From an uncultured SAR116 cluster alpha proteobacterium (lineage in GTDB: Bacteria > Pseudomonadota > Alphaproteobacteria > Puniceispirillales > Marisalimonadaceae), in NCBI GenBank assembly GCA_902615025.1, contig CACMNV010000005.1, positions 1-64,000 of the forward strand: 64,000 nt of DNA, given 5' to 3'. A program made the translations under genes and the position numbers. The first letter of the stretch is position 1. Every line of letters begins with the position of its first letter. The notes under the pieces were generated by a model, which was given only the letters and a program-made list of their open reading frames with translations, ran no database searches and was not told the DNA's origin. Positions 48,497 through 56,410 of this stretch are shown here, in pieces.

Positions 48497-49844
48497 TTTT
48501 TGTAAAAGAACCTAATAGACTGTTCTGATTTGATTTAATAATTTTAACATCTAACATAGATCCAATTAATTTTTCATGATGTTTTTTAAATGGCAAGTTT
48601 TCTTCATCAATATAAACAGTTTGGTTATAAGGAGACCTCCCCAACAACTGATTATTTTTGTTTTTATCTGTAATTAAAATAGGAAATTCTAAACCCTCCA
48701 TATTTTTATTAAAAGCTAATTGATAATGGTTAAGTTTACTTTGAATTTGATGAAGCCTAATTTTCTTAATATTTTCGTCAACGATTTCTCCAAACTCTGA
48801 TGATTTTGTCCCTGGTCTTTCTGAGTACATAAAAGAATATGAACTTGCAAACTGAACTTCATTTATAATATCTAATGTTTTTTTATGATCCTCATTAGTT
48901 TCGCCTGGATGACCTACAATAAAGTCTGATGAAATCGCAATATCCTCACAGTATTTTCTTACTAATTCAATTATTTTCAAATATTCTCTAGCAGTATGTC
49001 TTCTATTCATTTTTTTTAAAATATTATCTGACCCTGATTGTATCGGCAGATGTAAATAAGGCATAAGTTTATCAATATTTTTGTGTGCTTTTATCAATTC
49101 TAGATCCATATCAAGAGGATGAGATGTAGTGTAACGTATAGATAAAATTTCATCGATTTTTGCAATATCTTCTATCAAGTGTCCTAAGGTATAAGCTTTA
49201 CTTTCATTTGTGTTGTCTCTCCAAGCATTTACATTTTGACCAAGTAATATAATTTCTTTAACTCCATTTTGAGCCATTATTTTTATTTCATCCAATATAG
49301 ATTTTCTTGACCTTGAATATTCTGGACCCCTTGTAAAAGGAACAACACAAAAAGAACAAAATTTATCACAACCTTCTTGTATTGTTACAAAATCTGACAC
49401 TTTTCCTATTTTTTTATCAAAATTAAGATGATCAAATTTTGGAATTTCAGGAAATTTTAAATTTATTTCTTTTTTCTTTGAATCTTCGTTTATCTTTTTA
49501 AGCAATTTGGGGAGTTCTGTGTAAGCCTGTGGGCCAACCACTAAATCCACCCAAGGTGATCTTTTAGTGATCTCTTTTCCTTCTGCTTGTGCGACACAGC
49601 CAGCAACAGCAATAATTGGTTTAATTAAATTATTATTTTCATAAATTTTTTTTATTCTTCCTAAATCAGAATACATTTTCTCAGCTGCTTTATCTCTAAT
49701 ATGACATGTATTTAATATTACTAAATCAGCTTCTTTAATATTTTCAGATGTTTCATAACCATGCCCATTTAACAAATTAGACATATGATCGCTATCATAG
49801 AAGTTCATTTGACAACCATATGTTTTAATAAATAATTTTTTCAT
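48489..49844 (-). CDS. miaB: tRNA-i6A37 methylthiotransferase MiaB
   Basis: A radical-SAM enzyme that adds a methylthio group to isopentenyl-A37 of tRNAs (451 aa). The N-terminal cluster uses the cysteines in KTYGCQMN, LNTCHIRDKAAEK and VAGCVAQAEG. The radical SAM motif is CDKFCSFCVVPFTRG. The C-terminal TRAM domain includes GRSPYNQTVYI. The methylthiolation assignment is firm from the CHIRDKAAEKMYSDLG signature. Confidence 0.97.
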   Translation of the reverse strand: MKKLFIKTYGCQMNFYDSDHMSNLLNGHGYETSENIKEADLVILNTCHIRDKAAEKMYSDLGRIKKIYENNNLIKPIIAVAGCVAQAEGKEITKRSPWVDLVVGPQAYTELPKLLKKINEDSKKKEINLKFPEIPKFDHLNFDKKIGKVSDFVTIQEGCDKFCSFCVVPFTRGPEYSRSRKSILDEIKIMAQNGVKEIILLGQNVNAWRDNTNESKAYTLGHLIEDIAKIDEILSIRYTTSHPLDMDLELIKAHKNIDKLMPYLHLPIQSGSDNILKKMNRRHTAREYLKIIELVRKYCEDIAISSDFIVGHPGETNEDHKKTLDIINEVQFASSYSFMYSERPGTKSSEFGEIVDENIKKIRLHQIQSKLNHYQLAFNKNMEGLEFPILITDKNKNNQLLGRSPYNQTVYIDEENLPFKKHHEKLIGSMLDVKIIKSNQNSLLGSFTKNA

Positions 49845-49882
49845 AATATAAAATAATTTGACAAACTTTTTTTAAACCTAGT

Positions 49883-50659
49883 TTAATAAAAATTATCAAT
49901 AGCATGATGTAAGGTATAAGTCATATCTTTTCTATTTGTAAAATCTTTTCCATTAAGAGGTGGTAAAAATGTTATTTTAGCTTTAATTGAAAATAATTTT
50001 AAGACATTAATTAAATGAGGTTTTAAATCCATATCACCATACCAAGCAATAATAGGTTTTAACCATCTATTTAAAGGCATTCCATTTATACTTGTATAAT
50101 TAATTACAATTGGTTGAATCAAAATATTTTTTTGTTCCAAAGAAGTTAGTAAACTTGACTTGAATTTAAGAACTCTTATTCCGTCAGATGTAGTCCCTTC
50201 TGGAAATAAAATAATACTGTCTCCTTTAGAGATAAAATCATAAATTATTGATTTATTTCTTTTCAAAAATCTTAAATTTCTATTAATAAAAATCGTATTA
50301 CCTACCTTAGATAAATAACCAAAAATTGGCCAATTAGAAATCTCATTTTTTGCAATAAATCTTCCATTTAGTGTAGATCCTAAGACAGGAATATCCAGAT
50401 ATGAAAGATGATTTGATACATAGAGTTTTGGTACATTATTTAGATTACTTTTCCCTACGACCTCAACATTTATATTTATTAGCCACAAAAGTAATTTATG
50501 GAAAATTTGAACTATTTTTTGACTTGCTCTTTTTGAAACAAATTGTAATAAAGTTTTTAAAAAAATTAGAAATATAGTTAAAAAAACAAAAATAAAAAAT
50601 TTAAGATAAAAAGTTCCTTTATCAACAAAATTTATTTTTACGAAATTTAGTTTAGACAA
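49883..50659 (-). CDS. 1-acylglycerol-3-phosphate O-acyltransferase family, PlsC/OlsA-like
   Basis: A membrane acyltransferase of 258 aa. An N-terminal hydrophobic helix (FFIFVFLTIFLIFLKTLL) precedes motif I, SNHLSYLDIP (NHx4D with H and D), and motif III, FPEGTTSDG. It could make phosphatidic acid (PlsC) or, given the neighbouring OlsB-like gene 12 bp upstream, the ester-linked acyl step of ornithine lipid (OlsA). Context favours the second but does not prove it. Confidence 0.88.
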   Translation of the reverse strand: MSKLNFVKINFVDKGTFYLKFFIFVFLTIFLIFLKTLLQFVSKRASQKIVQIFHKLLLWLININVEVVGKSNLNNVPKLYVSNHLSYLDIPVLGSTLNGRFIAKNEISNWPIFGYLSKVGNTIFINRNLRFLKRNKSIIYDFISKGDSIILFPEGTTSDGIRVLKFKSSLLTSLEQKNILIQPIVINYTSINGMPLNRWLKPIIAWYGDMDLKPHLINVLKLFSIKAKITFLPPLNGKDFTNRKDMTYTLHHAIDNFY

Positions 50660-50671
50660 TTATCACTCATG

Positions 50672-51547
50672 TTAATTTAAAAATTTATTCTGGTAACGAC
50701 TAACGATTTTTTCAGTTAACATTATTACACAATAATCAATTGTTTCAAATTCCCTATCTATATAAAAATTTTCACTAACCATTCCACCCGCTCTTAAATA
50801 ACCTTTTATTAATGGAGGTAGCTTATTTAATGTAGTCGAGTCGTTAATGTTTTTATTAAATGAAATTTCGTTGCTTTGAAGTGATTTAACATCATAATCT
50901 TCTGGCAACCTATAACTTTCATATAATAAAGAAAATTCGTCCTTAAATTTACTTGGGTTAGTCCCATGAAAACTAGCACATCCCATTAAAATTTTAATTT
51001 TATACATCTTAATGTAATTTGATATTCCTTGCCATAGTAATTTTAGTATAATACCAGATCGATATTGAGGGTGAACGCATGAACGACCAAGCTCTAAAAT
51101 GTCTTTACTAGAAAAATTCTTCTTTAAATTTGATATATCAAATTCTTGTTCTGTATAAAATCCTCTATATAACTTTGCACAATTTCCTCTTAATAATCTG
51201 TAGGTTCCTATTACATTATCTCTAATTTCTCGATTATTATCGATTATTATTAAATGATCAGATATTTTATCATAAAAATCGTAGTCTCTTTGTAATAAGA
51301 ATTTAAAACTTTTTTTCTTAATTTTTTTTTCTTTAAAAAAGATTTTGTATCTTAATGATTGAGCTTTTTTAATTTCAAAATTAGATTCTGCAATTTTGAT
51401 TGTAAAATTTTTAAAAATTATTGGTTCAAATTCACTTTTAATTTTTTTAATTATTCTTTTTTTTCTAATTATAGAAGATATCGTTTTCTTTGTCTTAACA
51501 AATAGATTTGTATTAACAATTTGATTTAATAAGGCTAAATTTTGCAT
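50672..51547 (-). CDS. GNAT-type acyltransferase, OlsB-like
   Basis: A 291-aa GNAT-fold protein of the hemolysin/OlsB group. QSLRYKIFFKE (about residues 64-74), VIGTYRLLRG, DILELGRSCVHPQYRSGIIL and GCASFHGTNPSKF are characteristic. OlsB transfers a 3-hydroxyacyl chain from ACP to the amino group of ornithine, the first step to ornithine lipids. The partner PlsC-family gene follows. The specific substrate remains an inference. Ornithine lipids replace phospholipids under phosphate limitation in many marine bacteria. Confidence 0.82.
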   Translation of the reverse strand: MQNLALLNQIVNTNLFVKTKKTISSIIRKKRIIKKIKSEFEPIIFKNFTIKIAESNFEIKKAQSLRYKIFFKEKKIKKKSFKFLLQRDYDFYDKISDHLIIIDNNREIRDNVIGTYRLLRGNCAKLYRGFYTEQEFDISNLKKNFSSKDILELGRSCVHPQYRSGIILKLLWQGISNYIKMYKIKILMGCASFHGTNPSKFKDEFSLLYESYRLPEDYDVKSLQSNEISFNKNINDSTTLNKLPPLIKGYLRAGGMVSENFYIDREFETIDYCVIMLTEKIVSRYQNKFLN

Positions 51548-51597
51548 ATGATATATTTGATTATCAATTTTACAGTTTTATTAAATGTAAGTTACAA

Positions 51598-52029
51598 TTA
51601 ATTGACATTTTCTAGTTTTAATAGAATTGCATCAGACTTTTGCTTCTTATAATAATTTTTTCTTAAACCAATTTTTAAGAAATTTAACCTATGATAAAAC
51701 ATTATCCCATTTATATTATTTGAAGAAACTTCTACAAAAATGTTTTTTAAATTTAAACTTATCAGATATTCCACTAATATTTTACCATAACCCATATTTT
51801 GAAATTTTTGAAGAACACCAATTGAAATTATATCACAGTCACTTTTATTCAAAGAGAATTGTAAAAAACCTATAATTTGCTTTTTTAAAACTAATTTAAT
51901 AAATCTAAAATTTTCATTTGATAATGTTTGATTAAAAAAATTTAATTTAGTTTTATTTAAATTTAACTGATTTTCTAATTCATTTATTTTAGGTAAATCT
52001 TTTAATATAACTTCAGATATTTTAAACAT
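51598..52029 (-). CDS. GNAT N-acetyltransferase, RimI-like
   Basis: An acetyltransferase of about 143 aa. The acetyl-CoA loop resembles the R/Q-x-x-G-x-G/A pattern in GVLQKFQNMGYGKILVEYL. NIFVEVSSNNINGIMFYHRL is the RimI-like segment, followed by LNFLKIGLRKNYY. RimI acetylates the N-terminus of ribosomal S18 in enterobacteria. The open frame runs to 52068 inside tsaB, but ATG at 52029 fits the family and nearly touches the tsaB stop. The tsaB-rimI order is conserved. Confidence 0.82.
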   Translation of the reverse strand: MFKISEVILKDLPKINELENQLNLNKTKLNFFNQTLSNENFRFIKLVLKKQIIGFLQFSLNKSDCDIISIGVLQKFQNMGYGKILVEYLISLNLKNIFVEVSSNNINGIMFYHRLNFLKIGLRKNYYKKQKSDAILLKLENVN

Positions 52030-52030
52030 A

Positions 52031-52747
52031 TTAGTTTGTTGATGGTGACTTTCCATAAAGAGGATCAAATTTTTTTTCTAAAAAATTTATATAATTAGTA
52101 TGACTTATTTTATTATTATCAATCAAATCCAATAAATTGATGATAATTTCAAGTATATTGGATCTATCAACTATTTGAATATTTTTAAAAAATGATACTT
52201 CATTAGGATTTGCACCTAAATAAACAGAATAAACATTTTGAATAGATAAATTTAAAGTTTCTAAATAGGTACCAATATGATCTAAGTCGATATTTTTAAT
52301 ATCTGACAAACATTTAAGAGAGAATAAGAAGTTTTTTTTCTTTTGATATATTTGGACAAAGTGATCTTTAGAATAATTTAAAATTGACAGGATGTATGTA
52401 TTATCATTTATTTTAGCTTTAAGATTTAAATAAGAAGCAATAACGAATAAGTTATTTAAACCGATAAATTTTGTCCTTGTATATTTATTGAATTTTAAAG
52501 CCTTAACATAAGATATGATTCTCCTAATGATTGAAAAACCTCCAGGGCCACAACTATAAAATACATTGTTAAAACATACTTTATTTGAAATAAAATTGGA
52601 AACTACCTTAAAAAATTTATCCTCATTATCATCTTCTATAATATTAAATTCCTTGACTTTGTCTAATTTTGAATTAACAACTAATGCTAATGTCAATATT
52701 TCAGAATAGCCAAATATAATTAAAGAATTTTTATTAATATTTTTCAT
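52031..52747 (-). CDS. tsaB: TsaB-like tRNA threonylcarbamoyladenosine factor (diverged)
   Basis: An ASKHA-fold partner of TsaD in making t6A37 of tRNA (238 aa from this start). SCGPGGFSIIRRIISYVKAL matches the GPGSFTGLRIG signature of TsaB, but the N-terminal strand reads LIIFGYSEILT instead of the usual LAIDTS, so it is strongly diverged. ATG at 52747 lies in the same CATG that starts the divergent deacetylase; TTG at 52753 is an alternative. rimI follows immediately. Identification rests on the signature, length and neighbour. Confidence 0.75.
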   Translation of the reverse strand: MKNINKNSLIIFGYSEILTLALVVNSKLDKVKEFNIIEDDNEDKFFKVVSNFISNKVCFNNVFYSCGPGGFSIIRRIISYVKALKFNKYTRTKFIGLNNLFVIASYLNLKAKINDNTYILSILNYSKDHFVQIYQKKKNFLFSLKCLSDIKNIDLDHIGTYLETLNLSIQNVYSVYLGANPNEVSFFKNIQIVDRSNILEIIINLLDLIDNNKISHTNYINFLEKKFDPLYGKSPSTN

Positions 52748-53795
52748 GATCAATTCTAAACTTAATTTTAAAATTTTATTAATATTTAATTTTATTTTTA
52801 TTTATTTATTTACTCCAAATATATCTTTTTCTGAAGATAAATTTATAAATAAAATTAATCATGCAAATATTTTGATGTATCATAGATTTGACGAAAATAA
52901 ATATCCAACTACAAATACTACAATTGAACAATTTATTACACATACAAATGAATTAGTTAAAGACAAATACGACGTAATTAGGCTTGATAAAGTTATTATG
53001 GGATTACAGGGAGAAATTAGTTTAAAAGATAGGACTGTTTCTATTACTATAGATGACGCATATTTATCTGTATATACCAAAGCTTGGCCAATCTTAAAAA
53101 AATTAAATCTACCTTTTACATTGTTTATTTCAACTGATGTTATTGATAATAATTTTTCAAACTATATGAATTGGGATCAAATCAGAGAACTAGTTGACAA
53201 TGGTGTTTTAGTTGGAAGTCAAACAAAATCACATCCTCATTTGCATAGATTAAGTAGTAAACAAATATTAAATGAGATTGAGTATTCTAACAAGCGCTTC
53301 ATAAAAGAGTTAGGATTTAAGCCTAAATTATTTGCCTATCCTTATGGAGAATATGATAACAAAACTATAGAAATTGTTAAAGGTTCTGGATTTGAAGCAG
53401 CCTTTGGGCAACATTCAGGAGTTGCGCATATATCTTCAGGAATTTTTGAACTACCAAGATTTGCTATGAATGAAAATTATGGGGATTTAACAAGATTAAA
53501 ACTTGCTACGAATGCACTACCTATCATTATTCAAGACATAAGCCCTGAGAATAATTTTCTTAAAGTAAATCCTCCAGATTTTGGCTTTACTCTTAGTCCA
53601 AAAATCAAACCAATGAGAGCCGTTAGATGTTTTGCAAGTAATGGTATTGTTACAAATACTAGAAGAATTGGTAAATTAAGAATAGAAGTAAGATTAGAAG
53701 AAAAATTCCCTAATGCTAGAGGAAGAATAAATTGTACAATGGCAGCTGAAGACGGCAGATGGAGATGGTTTGGAAAACAATTCGTAACAAAGTAG
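52746..53795 (+). CDS. Exported polysaccharide deacetylase
   Basis: A NodB-homology carbohydrate esterase (349 aa) with a signal peptide (FKILLIFNFIFIYLFTPNIS, about residues 8-27). NILMYHRFDENKYPTT opens the domain. The metal/catalytic motif is TIDDAYLSVY, and the histidine motif is SQTKSHPHLHRLS. FAYPYGEYDN is motif 3. The last 110 residues form a separate beta-rich part (FGFTLSPKIKPMRAVRCFAS). It resembles PgaB/IcaB-type enzymes that remove acetyl groups from exported amino sugars. Substrate unknown. It starts in a CATG shared with tsaB. Confidence 0.87.
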   Translation: MINSKLNFKILLIFNFIFIYLFTPNISFSEDKFINKINHANILMYHRFDENKYPTTNTTIEQFITHTNELVKDKYDVIRLDKVIMGLQGEISLKDRTVSITIDDAYLSVYTKAWPILKKLNLPFTLFISTDVIDNNFSNYMNWDQIRELVDNGVLVGSQTKSHPHLHRLSSKQILNEIEYSNKRFIKELGFKPKLFAYPYGEYDNKTIEIVKGSGFEAAFGQHSGVAHISSGIFELPRFAMNENYGDLTRLKLATNALPIIIQDISPENNFLKVNPPDFGFTLSPKIKPMRAVRCFASNGIVTNTRRIGKLRIEVRLEEKFPNARGRINCTMAAEDGRWRWFGKQFVTK

Positions 53796-53802
53796 AAAAT
53801 TA

Positions 53803-54783
53803 TTAATTTTCTAATTTAAACCTTAATGAATTAAACTTTTCTAAATTATTTTTTTTAATCATCAAATTAATTTTCTTTACATACTCAAAGCCAATTATTG
53901 CATACTTATCTAGATATCTTGAAAATTTATACCCTTTAAAATTTGGAGGATTGCGAATGAGTTCTCTATAATTTCTTAATTTAATGTATGCAGGATGTGT
54001 GTTTAAATTTAAAATATAAGCATCAACAGAATCTTGCAAGTTTTTGAAACTTTTTACAGCAAAACTTGGTTTATGAATACCGGTTGGAGAAATTCCCTTT
54101 TTTTTATCCCATGTCCATTGCCCAAAAAGGGCGTTACCTTTTTGGGCAAATCTTGATCCTCCCCAACCACTTTCAACAATAGCTTGAGCTAACATCATGG
54201 ATATTGGTAAAACGTTTACTCTGTTTAATAAAATTTTTTGTAAAGTTTTAAACTTAGCGTTATTTAAAGAATTTATATTATTACAATCAATAGTTTTAAT
54301 TTTATATTTTTTGCAAAACAATTTTAATTTCTTAAAATTCCCTTTTTTAAAAAACATAATTAAATTTGATCTTTCAATAGAAACTTTTTCGTTTCCTTTT
54401 AATAATAAAGGCAGCATAATACTAATAAAAATTTTTTTCTTATCACTTACTTGATATGTATTTAAATCACTTGGCAACTGAGTAAAATATATTCTTGGAA
54501 TTTTTGGTTCGGCTTTTATCTGATCAATAAAATTTTTAGACCATGCAATTGCAATTTCTTTTCCAAAAAAATTTTTAGATGATATTTTTGAATTTTTAAA
54601 TTTATTATCTAAATCTATATCATTAGGATTAAACCTTAAACCTAATGAAGCTCTCGTTAAATGATCATTTTCATATTTAATTGGGTTTGGAGATTTAATA
54701 TCCCAAAAACCAGGGCCTATCAAACCTAATATTGATAAAAGAAAAGCTAAAAATGTTAATAGAGTATTATTTTTAAATCTCAC
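53803..54783 (-). CDS. Bax-like glucosaminidase
   Basis: A 326-aa protein with an N-terminal membrane segment (LLTFLAFLLSILGLIG, about residues 8-23) and a C-terminal glucosaminidase domain. LPISMMLAQAIVESGWGGSR carries the catalytic glutamate in AxxESGWG. GNALFGQWTW and PSFAVKSFKNLQDSVDAYIL are further Bax-family motifs. It probably cleaves N-acetylglucosaminyl bonds in peptidoglycan. The codons for QKGNALFGQ form a perfect 13-bp inverted repeat (separate entry). It overlaps nfu by 4 bp and converges with the deacetylase, 7 bp apart. Confidence 0.88.
   Translation of the reverse strand: MRFKNNTLLTFLAFLLSILGLIGPGFWDIKSPNPIKYENDHLTRASLGLRFNPNDIDLDNKFKNSKISSKNFFGKEIAIAWSKNFIDQIKAEPKIPRIYFTQLPSDLNTYQVSDKKKIFISIMLPLLLKGNEKVSIERSNLIMFFKKGNFKKLKLFCKKYKIKTIDCNNINSLNNAKFKTLQKILLNRVNVLPISMMLAQAIVESGWGGSRFAQKGNALFGQWTWDKKKGISPTGIHKPSFAVKSFKNLQDSVDAYILNLNTHPAYIKLRNYRELIRNPPNFKGYKFSRYLDKYAIIGFEYVKKINLMIKKNNLEKFNSLRFKLEN
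54118..54149. repeat. Perfect 13-bp inverted repeat inside glucosaminidase gene
   Basis: TTGCCCAAAAAGG (54118-54130) and CCTTTTTGGGCAA (54137-54149) are exact reverse complements with a 6-nt loop, GCGTTA. It encodes the conserved peptide around GNALFG, so the pairing could be chance plus coding constraint. It is by far the strongest hairpin I noticed in this A/T-rich window. Confidence 0.7.
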
Positions 54784-55337
54784 AGCTCTGCAGCTTTAAC
54801 TTCTACAACCTCTGGTATATAATGTCTCAACATATTTTCAATACCCATCTTTAAAGTAGCTGTACTTGAAGGACATCCAGCGCAAGCGCCTTTCATTTGA
54901 AGTGTAACTACACCATCCTCGAAAGAACAGAAAGATATATCCCCTCCATCCATAGCAACTGCAGGCCTAACTCTTTGATCAATGAGTTCCTTAATTTGTT
55001 TAACAACTTCAGTATCTTCTTCCTTAGAGTGATCAGTATTATTATTATGATTTTTCTCAATAACTTCTTTTCCACTGGCATAATGATCCATGATTGCTGT
55101 TAATATTAATGGCTTTAAGATTTCCCAGTTATGTTCATTGCTTTTTGTAACAGATACAAACTCTGTAGCTAGAAAAACTCTATCTACGCCATTGATACTA
55201 AATATTAAACTTGCCAAATTTGAAGAACGAGCTGAAACATTGTCTTTAAATTCAACTGTACCCTCTTTTAAAACCTGTACACCAGGGATAAACTTTAAAG
55301 TACTTGGATTAGGTGTTTCTTCAGTTTGTATAAACAT
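54780..55337 (-). CDS. Nfu-type iron-sulfur cluster carrier
   Basis: A 185-aa protein with an N-terminal Nfu domain (IQTEETPNPSTLKFIPG, residues 3-19) and a C-terminal NifU domain with the CxxC cluster-binding motif GACAGCPSS. VRPAVAMDGGDISF precedes it. Nfu proteins pass 4Fe-4S clusters to client enzymes such as lipoate synthase and aconitase; MiaB in this window is a typical client. It is 32 bp downstream of trpS and overlaps the glucosaminidase start by 4 bp. Confidence 0.94.
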   Translation of the reverse strand: MFIQTEETPNPSTLKFIPGVQVLKEGTVEFKDNVSARSSNLASLIFSINGVDRVFLATEFVSVTKSNEHNWEILKPLILTAIMDHYASGKEVIEKNHNNNTDHSKEEDTEVVKQIKELIDQRVRPAVAMDGGDISFCSFEDGVVTLQMKGACAGCPSSTATLKMGIENMLRHYIPEVVEVKAAEL

Positions 55338-55369
55338 ACTAATAGATATATATGTTCAAAGCTGATTTT

Positions 55370-56404
55370 TCAATCTTTAAAGTTAATGCCAATAATTTTT
55401 TTTATATCAATTAATACTTCATTTGCTATTTCTCGAGCTTTACTTGATCCATCAATAAGTATTTTTATAATTTCATCTTTGTTGTTCATTAAATGCTTCA
55501 TTTCTTCAGTAATTGGACTTATGTCGTTTATAATCAAATCTGATAAGGATTCCTTAAATTGAGCAAAACCTTTTCCTGAAAATTGTTGAAGTATTTCTGT
55601 CACACTTTTGTTTGAGAAAGAAGCATATATGTTAATTAAATTAAGTGCTTCTGGTCTATAATCTAAACCACCAATATTGTCAGGAATAGGATATTGATCT
55701 GTTTTAGCTTTTTTAATTTTTAAATGAATTTGATCTTTATTATCCATCAAATTAATTCTTGAACCATCAGAAATATCCGATTTGCTCATCTTACTTTTAC
55801 CATCTCTCAAACTCATAATTCGTTTTGCAGGCCCTAGAATGATGGGTTCTGGCAAACGAAAAAAATCTTTATCAAGAGACTTATTAAATATTGTATTAAA
55901 AGAACTCGCTATATCACGTGTTAACTCCAAATGTTGTTTTTGATCTTCACCAACTGGAACATGTGTAGCTTTATACAATAATATATCTGCTGCCATAAGT
56001 ACTGGATAACTAAATAAACCAACAGTAGCATTATCTTTTTTTTTGCCCGCTTTTTCTTTAAATTGTGTCATTCTATTAAGCCATCCTATTCTGGCAATGC
56101 AATTAAAAATCCATGCTAACTCAGTATGTTGAGGAACGTTAGATTGATTAAAAAGAATAGATTTTTTTGGGTCAATTCCAGAAGCAATAACTGCAGCTGC
56201 TACTTCTAATGTTGAATTTTTAATATCCAATAAATTGTTTGGAACTGTCATTGCATGCAGATCAACGATTGAATAAATACAATCATCTTCTTCTTGAAGA
56301 TTAATCCAATTTTTAATTGCTCCTAAATAATTCCCTATATGAAGGTTACCAGTAGGTTGAATTCCTGAGAAAATTCTTTTTGAAGGTTGTTTAGATTTTA
56401 ACAT
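55370..56404 (-). CDS. trpS: Tryptophanyl-tRNA synthetase
   Basis: A class I synthetase charging tRNA-Trp (344 aa). The HIGH motif is PTGNLHIGNYLGAI (residues 17-30) and the KMSKS motif lies in GKSKMSKSD. YPVLMAADILLYKATHVPVG shapes the tryptophan pocket. It lies 6 bp downstream of murJ. The trpS-murJ-glnD-mutS order is a well-known alphaproteobacterial arrangement. Confidence 0.97.
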   Translation of the reverse strand: MLKSKQPSKRIFSGIQPTGNLHIGNYLGAIKNWINLQEEDDCIYSIVDLHAMTVPNNLLDIKNSTLEVAAAVIASGIDPKKSILFNQSNVPQHTELAWIFNCIARIGWLNRMTQFKEKAGKKKDNATVGLFSYPVLMAADILLYKATHVPVGEDQKQHLELTRDIASSFNTIFNKSLDKDFFRLPEPIILGPAKRIMSLRDGKSKMSKSDISDGSRINLMDNKDQIHLKIKKAKTDQYPIPDNIGGLDYRPEALNLINIYASFSNKSVTEILQQFSGKGFAQFKESLSDLIINDISPITEEMKHLMNNKDEIIKILIDGSSKAREIANEVLIDIKKIIGINFKD

Positions 56405-56410
56405 AATTTT

